5,234 bases of DNA from NCBI GenBank assembly GCA_903912435.1, contig CAIWHI010000958.1:1-5234 (forward strand), given 5' to 3'. Each line of letters opens with the position of its first letter. The first letter of the stretch is position 1. Made by a program: the position numbers and the translations under genes. Positions 1-5,234 of the stretch are shown piece by piece. The DNA comes from an uncultured Bacteroidota bacterium (GTDB taxonomy: Bacteria; Bacteroidota; Bacteroidia; Chitinophagales; Chitinophagaceae). The notes beneath the pieces were generated by a model that saw only the letters and a list, made by a program, of their open reading frames with translations, was not told the DNA's origin and did not search any database.

Positions 1-206
1 ATGCCAAAAACCTCAGCATTTAAAGCATTAAAGGAAGCCAGGTTTTCGCTCATCTCGCACACTTCTTTGGTACATGTACCGGTAAAGGCGGCTGGAAAAA
101 ACAGCAATACCACATTCTTACCCTTTTGTTCACTAAGGGTTACTTTTTTCTTTTCGCTATCGTAGAGGGTGAAGTCTGGTGCCTGCTGGCCTACCTGAAT
201 TGACAT
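1..206 (-). CDS. Peroxiredoxin (BCP/AhpE-like thiol peroxidase), N-terminal part
   Basis: Partial gene: it starts with ATG at 206-204 and runs off the left edge after 68 codons, so roughly the C-terminal half or more is missing. I translated it by hand. The product begins MSIQVGQQAPDFTLYDSE, the usual opening of the AhpC/TSA fold, followed by a VVLLFFP strand. The peroxidatic motif P-x-x-x-T-x-x-C is complete (P38, T42, C45). A second cysteine at C50, five residues on, is the spacing of the resolving cysteine in E. coli BCP. Enzymes of this family reduce hydrogen peroxide and organic hydroperoxides in the cytoplasm using thioredoxin or similar thiols. Family assignment is firm; the subgroup (BCP/PrxQ or AhpE-like) and the role of C50 are inferred. 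The start is supported by alignment of the N terminus with the family. It lies downstream of the glycosyltransferase on the same strand, with a 97-base gap that could hold its own promoter. Confidence 0.93.
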   Translation of the reverse strand, partial: MSIQVGQQAPDFTLYDSEKKKVTLSEQKGKNVVLLFFPAAFTGTCTKEVCEMSENLASFNALNAEVFG

Positions 207-248
207 AGTTCTTATTTTAGGTAAAATTAGTTCTTCCCAACAATAAGA

Positions 249-276
249 AAAACTTAAATCGAACCTAAAAATACAA
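249..276 (-). promoter_or_regulatory. Possible Bacteroidota-type promoter for the peroxiredoxin gene
   Basis: Reading the minus strand, TTG (276-274) is followed after 17 bases by TAAGTTTT (256-249). This fits the Bacteroidota sigma pattern TTG-N17-23-TAnnTTTG except for the last base. Transcription would start near 242, giving a leader of about 36 bases before the ATG at 206. The spacer is AT-rich, so a chance match is quite possible. Confidence 0.3.
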
Positions 277-303
277 CAACCAATTTAGAAGGAAAAAGAA
301 CAA

Positions 304-1017
304 CTACTTAAACAAGTTGTACTTAATGATACAATACAATGCCCTGAATGCATCCTTCATGCCTATTTTCTTGCCCTCCTCATAGGTACGGCCATAATAA
401 GAAATGCCCACCTCATAAATACGCACCTTAGGAATACGTGATATTTTGGCAGTCACCTCAGGCTCAAAACCAAAGCGTTTTTCCTCCAGTTTCAGACTCT
501 GAATCATCTCCCTGCGGAAAACCTTATAGCATGTTTCCATGTCGGTAAGGTTCAGGTTGGTGAACATGTTTGATGCAGTGGTTAACCACCTGTTGCCTAT
601 GCTGTGCCAGAAAAAGAGAATCCTGTGTGGCTTGCCACCTATAAAACGCGAACCATAAACCACATCGGCAAAACCGCTAAGCAAGGGCTTAAGGAGTATA
701 TTGTATTCTTCAGGGTCATACTCCAGGTCTGCATCCTGTATTATTACATAGTCTCCTGTAGCTTGTTTTATACCTGTATGCAATGCTGCTCCCTTACCCT
801 GATTTACCTCATGCTTGTAATAAGAAATAGGCAGGTCGGGATTTGCAGCTTTATAAGACAAAATGGCTTCTTCAGTATTGTCTTTTGAACAATCATTAAC
901 TATAACCACTTCCTTTTTCATACCATCGGCCAAAACTACGGCCTTTACCTTATTTAATATACGGTGAATGGTAGGGCCTTCGTTATATGCCGGAATGACT
1001 ATTGATAATGTGCTCAT
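304..1017 (-). CDS. Family 2 glycosyltransferase, polyprenyl/dolichyl-phosphate sugar transferase type
   Basis: A complete 237-residue protein made of a single GT-A domain. Visible landmarks are the nucleotide-binding start IVIPAYNE (6-13), VIVNDCSKDNT (38-48), the metal-binding D-x-D region QDADLEYDP (94-102, D95 and D97), GSRF (122-125), TDMETCYKVF (158-167), and the tail GRTYEEGKKIGMKDA (209-223). The last two blocks are typical of DPM1-like enzymes that move a sugar from a nucleotide donor to a polyprenyl phosphate on the cytoplasmic side of the membrane. No C-terminal membrane helices are present, so it is the short soluble or peripheral form. The usual DDGS after the second strand reads NDCS here, a mild deviation. 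Donor sugar and acceptor cannot be read from the sequence; a role in glycan or lipid-carrier synthesis is inferred. ATG at 1017 puts the first beta strand right at the N terminus, as expected. No clear Shine-Dalgarno sequence precedes it, normal for Bacteroidota. Confidence 0.93.
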   Translation of the reverse strand: MSTLSIVIPAYNEGPTIHRILNKVKAVVLADGMKKEVVIVNDCSKDNTEEAILSYKAANPDLPISYYKHEVNQGKGAALHTGIKQATGDYVIIQDADLEYDPEEYNILLKPLLSGFADVVYGSRFIGGKPHRILFFWHSIGNRWLTTASNMFTNLNLTDMETCYKVFRREMIQSLKLEEKRFGFEPEVTAKISRIPKVRIYEVGISYYGRTYEEGKKIGMKDAFRALYCIIKYNLFK

Positions 1018-1251
1018 TAATTTCTTTGGTTCAAAGTGCGAAAATACATTTTCATTTTAAAATAAATTACTTTAGTTCCGTTAACGTTTTAATTAGTTGA
1101 GGTGCGAGGACATAGTAAAATGTAGTGGGAATGAATTATTGCTATAAAAAATAAAAAATCTTACTAACATTTACCATCAAATACTCGTCCATATAAATAA
1201 CTCAAAATTTAAAGCCAGATTGCCTATTGTTCAAACATTAACTCAAACGTT
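1018..1251. other. Divergent intergenic spacer, weak promoter candidate only
   Basis: AT-rich spacer between two divergently transcribed genes, so it should carry promoters in both directions. On the plus strand TTTG (1025-1028) and TACATTTT (1045-1052) resemble the Bacteroidota -33 and -7 boxes, but the 16-base gap is one short of the usual range and the implied leader would be about 190 bases. On the minus strand TATTTTCG (1046-1039) resembles a -7 box for the glycosyltransferase, without a matching TTG upstream. I see no RNA gene or coding sequence here. Confidence 0.35.
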
Positions 1252-2856
1252 ATGAAAGCACTCATTACAATCTTATTTCTGTTTCTCATTTTAAATACCC
1301 AGGCTCAGAATTATAATTGTTTCCAATCAAGTAATAAAGGATACTTCATGAATGGCAATAATTATGTAAGGGGAATACGCATAGACTCTGTAAAAAGTGC
1401 AGGTAGTGATTCTGTTTTCTATCCATACCGCACACAAAGGATAAGCTATTACCTTTCTACCAGCCTTGGAACCGGATTTCAAATTGACACATTAGGTGCT
1501 AGCTGGCTTGGTAAAAATGTAATCAAACATAGCGATGGCACATTCATATTTGATAACTTTTGGGATACAGTCTTTATTAAAACACAGGCGCATACCGGTG
1601 ATACCTGGACATTTTTCAATGACACCACTAGATTCTCTTATAAAGCAATAGTGGTGGCGGAAGATACTATGACCGTATTGGGAGTTGTAGATTCAATCAA
1701 AAAAATAAATATTATTGCTGATAGTGGGAGTATTATAAATACAAACGACCCTGTAAATAACTTTCAAATTATTCTGAGCAAAAACCATGGGTTTGTACAG
1801 GTATTCGACCTTTTTACCTTTCCCTACCATTATCCAGGTTTTGTAGGTCTTGACTCAACTGGATTTATCAGTCATACAATTCGATTTTATGATTATTATT
1901 TAGACTTATTACTTGATAATTTAGGTACCTGCGATTTGGGATGCTTTCATGACAATTTACCAGATACCATTAATTCAATATTCCATCTTTTTGACTTCCA
2001 CAACCCTACATATAATGAGATATACAATTTCTCAGCTGGTGATATATATGAATCCTGGATGACGATTTATGGGAGTACTAGTGATTATGAGTTATATGTA
2101 CTAGATTCAGTCCAGTCGTCGGGAATAAGCGCTACAGGGCCATGGCATTCAGGTTCGGAAAACCAAATGTCGCTAACACTTAGATGGACAGGGGGATATC
2201 CTATCATATTTGATACATTATACAACAATAGCACATTTGGTGGTGGGGGAGATACTAATTTACTTGTAGATCCGATGCATATGCCCGAAGAATGGAATAC
2301 TAGCTACCTGCTACGGTTCTTGCCAAATTACAATTTTGGCATTCTTAGCTGTTACTCTGCTGATTCTTATGAAATTATACAGGATTTTAAGGGTACGGGC
2401 TTCGGATATAACGGTATAGCATATTTGCCATCTTCAAGGTCTATCACCTATTCCAAAGGTCTAGGTATTTCCCGCAAGGCGGGTTATAATGCAATATCAT
2501 TTCTGAGTGAAAGCCAGGGATATATATACATTCTAAAAGACACAACAACTTGCGGCAGCTATGTAAATGTACATATGCTGCCTGCTGGCATAAGCCTGAT
2601 TAATGCCGATAATTCTGTGCTTATAAGCCCAAACCCGGCATCCGACCATATAGATATTATCCCTGTCAGATTCATAAACACCCCTGTTTCGGTATATGTT
2701 TATGACATGAGCGGACGAACTGTATTTTGCGCACTTGAATCATTATCTAAAAATATCACAATCAATTCATCTTTATGGGATAATGGCATGTATATAGTTA
2801 CCTTAACTGACGATAAGGGCACTATAACCAGAAAGAAAATTGTGGTAATGAAGTAA
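1252..2856 (+). CDS. Secreted protein with T9SS type A C-terminal sorting domain, function unknown
   Basis: A complete 534-residue exported protein. Residues 1-18 form a clear signal peptide: MK followed by a hydrophobic run (LITILFLFLIL), with probable cleavage after T-Q-A at 18. The C terminus (about 451-534) is a T9SS type A sorting domain: SPNPASD (459-465), VYVYDMSGR (481-489), NGMYIVTL (511-518) and the basic end KKIVVMK (528-534). Such proteins cross the inner membrane by Sec and the outer membrane by the type IX system, where the domain is normally removed and the protein is released or attached to the surface. The body (about 20-450) is rich in aromatic residues, Asp, Ser and Thr, and looks like beta structure. 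I recognise no protease, glycosidase or adhesin motif in it. It has few cysteines. The start is fixed by the signal peptide. It stands alone on its strand and converges on the ATPase gene. Export class is confident; biological role unknown. Confidence 0.92.
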   Translation: MKALITILFLFLILNTQAQNYNCFQSSNKGYFMNGNNYVRGIRIDSVKSAGSDSVFYPYRTQRISYYLSTSLGTGFQIDTLGASWLGKNVIKHSDGTFIFDNFWDTVFIKTQAHTGDTWTFFNDTTRFSYKAIVVAEDTMTVLGVVDSIKKINIIADSGSIINTNDPVNNFQIILSKNHGFVQVFDLFTFPYHYPGFVGLDSTGFISHTIRFYDYYLDLLLDNLGTCDLGCFHDNLPDTINSIFHLFDFHNPTYNEIYNFSAGDIYESWMTIYGSTSDYELYVLDSVQSSGISATGPWHSGSENQMSLTLRWTGGYPIIFDTLYNNSTFGGGGDTNLLVDPMHMPEEWNTSYLLRFLPNYNFGILSCYSADSYEIIQDFKGTGFGYNGIAYLPSSRSITYSKGLGISRKAGYNAISFLSESQGYIYILKDTTTCGSYVNVHMLPAGISLINADNSVLISPNPASDHIDIIPVRFINTPVSVYVYDMSGRTVFCALESLSKNITINSSLWDNGMYIVTLTDDKGTITRKKIVVMK

Positions 2857-2872
2857 TGGACGCTCTACCCTA

Positions 2873-4309
2873 TCATTTCTGGAACAAAGCCTGCATTTCT
2901 ACTGTGTTTTGTACTAAGCCTGTAAAATAACTATTGGGCTTTACTGCATAGGTTGTTATCAATGTCAGCAACAATGTTTTACGTGTTTTTGTCCGTTCCT
3001 TAAATACCTGCACTTTTTGGCGAAGGTATTCGGCAAAAGGTTTATCAATGGCAAAATCGCTTTCGTTAAATTTCATTTCGCAAATATTGATGCAATGGTC
3101 ACGCCGGTCTATTAGTAAATCAATCTGGATACCCTGCTCCCCATTTGCAGCCACCGACCTCCACCCCGACTCCTCAGTAAGCACACCTGAGATACCCAAC
3201 GATTTTTTAATCTGCTGTGCATGCTTAAGGCACAGCCCCTCAAAAGCAAACCCACTCCAGCTCTTCCACGATGGGGTGGCCGAGATTTTCAACCATGTTC
3301 CAGCTCCTGTTGTCCTGGCCTTTTCCATAAATTTCAGATAAAACAGAGAATACTCATCAGTAAGCTTGTAAATATTGTCTCTGAATGTTTTCCCAAATGG
3401 GATATAAGGCGTTATAAAACCAGACTCCACTAGTTCCTCTAATAGCTTGGTAGCTGTGCCTCCCGACGAAAGCTTGCAGGTGGTTATTATTTCTTTCCGG
3501 GTAAGCCCCTTACCCGTTTTAGCCAAGGCCTTTATTATGGCTATATGGTTATCTGCCTTATCAAATAGCGACTGGTATAGGTTTTTAAATTCGCCCTTCA
3601 GCAGACCATCTTTTGTAAAACAAATACGGTCTATAATTTGGGCTGCACTTTCTCCGGGCTTTATGTCTTTCAGGTAGTGGGGAATACCCCCTATGGCCAT
3701 ATAGAGTTGCAAAATCTGGTAATGATCCAGATTTATGGCCCTGCTTCTAAGATACTCTTCAACCTCTGCCAGATTGAAAGGCATTAGCCTGATTTTCCTT
3801 GTAATTCTATTATGCAAGCCCCCGCGGTTGTTTACCACATTATGTATCATCCACGATGCTGCTGAGCCACATATTACCACTACAAGATTAGGCTGCCGTG
3901 ATGCCCAGCTATTCCAAAAATGGTCGAATGCCTGTAGAAACCCTGATTTGGGCGTATGAATCCAGGGGAACTCATCAAAGAAAATAACACATTTCCTATT
4001 ACTTAATACGGGAGCCAAATATTGTTGCAGTGAGTTTAATGCTTCAATCCATGTAGACGGAGGAGTAATATCAACAGCACTCTGTGTCGCAGCCTTCATA
4101 GTTTGGCTGAAATTGAGTAACTGCCGGCGAAGGGTGGCTTCATGAACCCCTGAGAACTCAAAAACCATATTGTCTTTATATACCTGCCTGATAAGAAATG
4201 TTTTACCAACACGCCTTCGCCCCAGCATAGCCACCAGTTCGGCCTCTGGTGAATCTAATGCTTTGATTAGCAACCCTTTTTCAGTATCCCTACCTATCAA
4301 ATTTTCCAT
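2873..4309 (-). CDS. AAA+ ATPase with DUF234 (PD-(D/E)xK-like) C-terminal domain
   Basis: A complete 478-residue protein of the archaeal-type ATPase/DUF234 family, widespread and often multicopy in Bacteroidota and archaea. The N-terminal P-loop domain has Walker A GRRRVGKT (30-37, K36), Walker B CVIFFDEFPW (107-116, D112/E113) and a sensor-1-like strand VVVICGSAASWM (143-154). The segment 255-305 (ALAKTGKGLTRKEI... LLEELVESGFI) resembles a winged helix. The C-terminal part matches DUF234 and shows the PD-(D/E)xK pattern: E357 in an early helix, D397 in QIDLLI, then E411 and K413 in EMK. These residues suggest the nuclease-like fold keeps its catalytic set, but DNA cleavage has not been clearly assigned for this family, so activity is inferred. 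ATG at 4309 gives the family's normal MENLIGRDTE start just ahead of Walker A. There is no partner gene in the window. A palindromic repeat array begins about 17 bases upstream, so any promoter must lie within or beyond it. The 3' end converges on the T9SS gene with a 16-base gap, and no hairpin terminator is visible there. Confidence 0.93.
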   Translation of the reverse strand: MENLIGRDTEKGLLIKALDSPEAELVAMLGRRRVGKTFLIRQVYKDNMVFEFSGVHEATLRRQLLNFSQTMKAATQSAVDITPPSTWIEALNSLQQYLAPVLSNRKCVIFFDEFPWIHTPKSGFLQAFDHFWNSWASRQPNLVVVICGSAASWMIHNVVNNRGGLHNRITRKIRLMPFNLAEVEEYLRSRAINLDHYQILQLYMAIGGIPHYLKDIKPGESAAQIIDRICFTKDGLLKGEFKNLYQSLFDKADNHIAIIKALAKTGKGLTRKEIITTCKLSSGGTATKLLEELVESGFITPYIPFGKTFRDNIYKLTDEYSLFYLKFMEKARTTGAGTWLKISATPSWKSWSGFAFEGLCLKHAQQIKKSLGISGVLTEESGWRSVAANGEQGIQIDLLIDRRDHCINICEMKFNESDFAIDKPFAEYLRQKVQVFKERTKTRKTLLLTLITTYAVKPNSYFTGLVQNTVEMQALFQK

Positions 4310-4326
4310 CAGAAATAATCATATAC

Positions 4327-4360
4327 AGCCAAAACTACAAAATAATTAGAAGTTGTGGCT
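4327..4360. repeat. Hairpin 0: degenerate copy next to the ATPase start
   Basis: Arms AGCCAAAACT (4327-4336) and AGTTGTGGCT (4351-4360) pair with one A-G mismatch around a 14-base loop. Only the core of the array arm is kept; the outer TATAATC part is missing on both sides. It lies 17 bases upstream of the ATPase ATG, within its likely leader or promoter, and only about 50 bases from hairpin 1, far closer than the other copies are to each other. Confidence 0.7.
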
Positions 4361-4373
4361 AAGAATAAAAAAT

Positions 4374-4421
4374 TATAATCAGCCATAACTAGCATAAAAT
4401 ACATAGTTGTGGCTAATTATA
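4374..4421. repeat. Hairpin 1
   Basis: Arms of 18 bases (4374-4391 and 4404-4421) with a 12-base loop. Two positions are not Watson-Crick: C4380 opposite A4415, and T4386 opposite G4409 (a wobble on the plus strand). Read on the minus strand, towards the ATPase gene, the second arm is followed almost directly by six T (4372-4367), giving a terminator-like appearance. Confidence 0.9.
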
Positions 4422-4508
4422 GTACACAATGATTAAAAATAAGTCTCTATAAAATGACCGATAGCCATAAAAGCGATCTAAATCCTCCCTCCAGAAAAAA
4501 TTGAACAT

Positions 4509-4556
4509 TATAATCAGCCACAACTATACAGTTTACTATAGTTATGGCTGATTATA
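4509..4556. repeat. Hairpin 2
   Basis: Arms TATAATCAGCCACAACTATA (4509-4528) and TATAGTTATGGCTGATTATA (4537-4556), loop of 8 bases. The only imperfect pair is C4521 opposite A4544, which becomes a G-T wobble on the minus strand, so an RNA read from the minus strand would pair over all 20 positions. Confidence 0.95.
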
Positions 4557-4661
4557 GACAAAATTGATCATAAACAGAGTACTATCAAAGGCTGGATAAC
4601 ACTGAAAAGCAAGCTAAGGCATACCTTCTGTAAGAATCTATCATTATAACCAGCCACAACT
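4509..4661 (+). repeat. Direct repeat B: hairpin 2, its spacer and the left arm of hairpin 3
   Basis: This segment matches 4782-4952 along its whole length. Shared blocks include ATAAACAGAGTACTA (from 4570), CTGAAAAGCAAGCTAAGG (4602-4619) and the run from CATACCTTCTGTAAGAATC (4620-4638) into the next hairpin. The offset is 273 bases in the first part and 291 after an 18-base gap at 4619/4620. It indicates duplication of a unit larger than one hairpin. Confidence 0.92.
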
Positions 4662-4692
4662 ATGCATTTTGTTACAATAATGGCTAATTATA
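4645..4692. repeat. Hairpin 3 (most diverged full copy)
   Basis: Arms 4645-4663 and 4674-4692 of 19 bases, loop of 10 bases. Six positions depart from Watson-Crick pairing. Read on the minus strand five of the six are G-T wobbles and one is a T-T mismatch, so an RNA from that strand would still fold. The right arm ends GGCTAATTATAG, a variant shared with hairpin 1. Confidence 0.88.
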
Positions 4693-4781
4693 GCGAACAA
4701 TGATTGCAATTGAAGTACCAACTGCCGACCAGATAATAATGAACCACATACCACAATATGAATTCAGTTTGGATTTACCGT

Positions 4782-4829
4782 TATAATCAGCCACAACTAT
4801 GTAGTTAACTATAGTTATGGCTGATTATA
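4782..4829. repeat. Hairpin 4
   Basis: Arms of 19 bases (4782-4800 and 4811-4829), loop of 10 bases. The arms equal those of hairpin 2, including the single C-A position that is a G-T wobble on the minus strand. It heads a segment that duplicates hairpin 2 and its spacer. Confidence 0.95.
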
Positions 4830-4952
4830 GTATAAATTGATTATAAACAGAGTACTACCAACGACTGGATAGCCCTGAAAAGCAAGCTAAGGAACGATGA
4901 TTAAATAAAGCATACCTTCTGTAAGAATCTATCATTATAATCAGCCATAACT
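4782..4952 (+). repeat. Direct repeat B': hairpin 4, its spacer and the left arm of hairpin 5
   Basis: Second copy of repeat B. It differs by scattered substitutions and by 18 extra bases at 4893-4910 (AACGATGATTAAATAAAG). Removing these 18 bases brings the hairpin 4-5 interval from 154 to 136, the same as the preceding intervals. The extra bases resemble the sequence after hairpin 1 (CAATGATTAAAAATAAG, 4427-4443), so they may come from another spacer. Confidence 0.92.
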
Positions 4953-4984
4953 ATCATAATGAATATAGTTGTGGCTGATTATAA
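4935..4984. repeat. Hairpin 5
   Basis: Arms TTATAATCAGCCATAACTAT (4935-4954) and ATAGTTGTGGCTGATTATAA (4965-4984), loop of 10 bases. The single imperfect pair is T4948 opposite G4971, a wobble on the plus strand. The asymmetric position is therefore the reverse of that in hairpins 2 and 4, so this copy reads in the opposite orientation. Confidence 0.95.
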
Positions 4985-5092
4985 ATAACGAAAACTATCA
5001 AAAATTGCAAGACTATTTTTACAACACTACACATTACACCGCAAACACCTAAAATAGGCTACAACCAGAGCTCAAATCGCTAGCAATAAATC

Positions 5093-5140
5093 TATATCTG
5101 GCCATAACTATACAAAAGCATATAGTTATGGCCAGGTATA
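5093..5140. repeat. Hairpin 6 (stem with compensatory changes)
   Basis: Arms TATATCTGGCCATAACTATA (5093-5112) and TATAGTTATGGCCAGGTATA (5121-5140), loop of 8 bases. Compared with the other copies, arm positions 5-8 are changed and the opposite arm is changed to match: three positions remain Watson-Crick and one is a T-G wobble. The stem is kept although its sequence has moved. Confidence 0.93.
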
Positions 5141-5224
5141 ATTACAAAGTAAAAAATACCCGGCCTGAAAACCCTTCATGATTATGAACGAACCCTAAAC
5201 TTCAGACAAAAACAAGGAAATAAA

Positions 5225-5234
5225 TTATAATCAG
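5225..5234. repeat. Hairpin 7, first arm only, cut by window end
   Basis: The last ten bases, TTATAATCAG, equal the beginning of the left arm of hairpins 4 and 5. The start falls 133 bases after the left arm of hairpin 6, close to the array period, so this is very probably another copy and shows that the array continues to the right. Confidence 0.75.

Larger units (their letters stand above)
4321..5234. repeat. Array of regularly spaced long palindromes (hairpins), extends beyond window
   Basis: This gene-free stretch carries six full hairpins, one degenerate hairpin at its left end and the first arm of another at the right edge. The shared arm is close to TATAATCAGCCAYAACTATA, with loops of 8-12 bases of variable sequence. 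Left arms begin at 4374, 4509, 4645, 4782, 4936, 5093 and 5226, giving intervals of 135, 136, 137, 154, 157 and 133 bases. Spacers are AT-rich; some are clearly homologous to each other and others are not. No open reading frame of note crosses the region. Repeats this long and far apart, with palindromic arms, do not fit CRISPR. No transposase gene is visible in the window. Possible roles are a structured-RNA array, protein-binding or recombination sites, or copies of a small palindromic mobile element. The pattern is certain; the function is not known. Confidence 0.93.

Noticed and set aside
604..888. Plus-strand open frame of 94 codons
   Set aside because: It lies wholly inside the glycosyltransferase gene on the other strand and its translation shows no domain or plausible gene start.
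2857..2872. Bidirectional terminator between the two convergent genes
   Set aside because: The 16-base gap and adjoining bases show no inverted repeat with a T run.
3048..3959. Four plus-strand open frames of 70-97 codons
   Set aside because: All are antisense to the ATPase gene, whose protein is strongly family-like throughout; these frames have no recognisable features.
4463..4470. Isolated AGCCATAA as a solitary half-site of the palindrome
   Set aside because: Only eight bases match the arm and there is no partner arm; it may be a remnant but is too short to call in AT-rich sequence.
4321..5234. CRISPR array
   Set aside because: Intervals of 133-157 bases with spacers of about 85-110 bases are far too long, the repeats are full palindromes with variable loops, spacers are partly homologous to one another, and no cas gene is in the window.
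4321..5234. Integron cassette array with attC sites
   Set aside because: The hairpins lack recognisable RYYYAAC/GTTRRRY boundary boxes with the usual bulged stem, the intervening pieces encode no cassette genes, and no integrase is visible.
4321..5234. TIGR-type or other known tandem guide-RNA array
   Set aside because: The repeat length and spacing do not fit and no associated effector gene is present in the window; the right-hand flank is not visible, so only the known forms are rejected.

Overview
The window looks like chromosomal DNA of a Bacteroidota bacterium, probably from the Chitinophagales/Sphingobacteriales side. The basis is an AT-rich composition, genes without clear Shine-Dalgarno sequences, and a secreted protein ending in a type IX secretion (T9SS) type A sorting domain, a system known only from this phylum. 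The genus cannot be told from the sequence.

Layout, left to right. At 1-206 (minus) is the N-terminal part of a thiol peroxidase of the BCP/AhpE peroxiredoxin group, cut by the window edge. At 304-1017 (minus) is a complete family 2 glycosyltransferase of the polyprenyl/dolichyl-phosphate sugar transferase type. A 234-base divergent spacer follows. At 1252-2856 (plus) is a 534-residue exported protein with a signal peptide, an unrecognised beta-rich body and a T9SS C-terminal domain. It converges, with a 16-base gap, on a minus-strand gene at 2873-4309 encoding a 478-residue AAA+ ATPase with a winged-helix region and a C-terminal DUF234 (PD-(D/E)xK-like) domain whose key acidic and lysine residues are present.

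The remaining 925 bases (4310-5234) contain no convincing gene. They hold a regularly spaced array of near-identical long palindromes (arms 18-20 bases, loops 8-12 bases, core AGCCAYAACTA) that begins about 17 bases upstream of the ATPase start codon and runs off the window. Six full hairpins, one degenerate hairpin and the first arm of another are visible. Five consecutive hairpins are spaced 135, 136, 137 and 154 bases; the last value is 136 once an 18-base insertion is removed. One copy has paired changes in both arms that preserve the stem, and another keeps its stem through G-T wobbles on one strand. The spacers are partly homologous in an A-B-A'-B' pattern, so the array probably grew by duplication of a two-hairpin unit.

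The first four genes do not form an obvious shared pathway. The array, with or without the neighbouring ATPase/nuclease-like protein, is the part worth follow-up. Its function is unknown: a structured-RNA array, recombination or protein-binding sites, or a spreading MITE/REP-like palindrome are all compatible with what can be seen.
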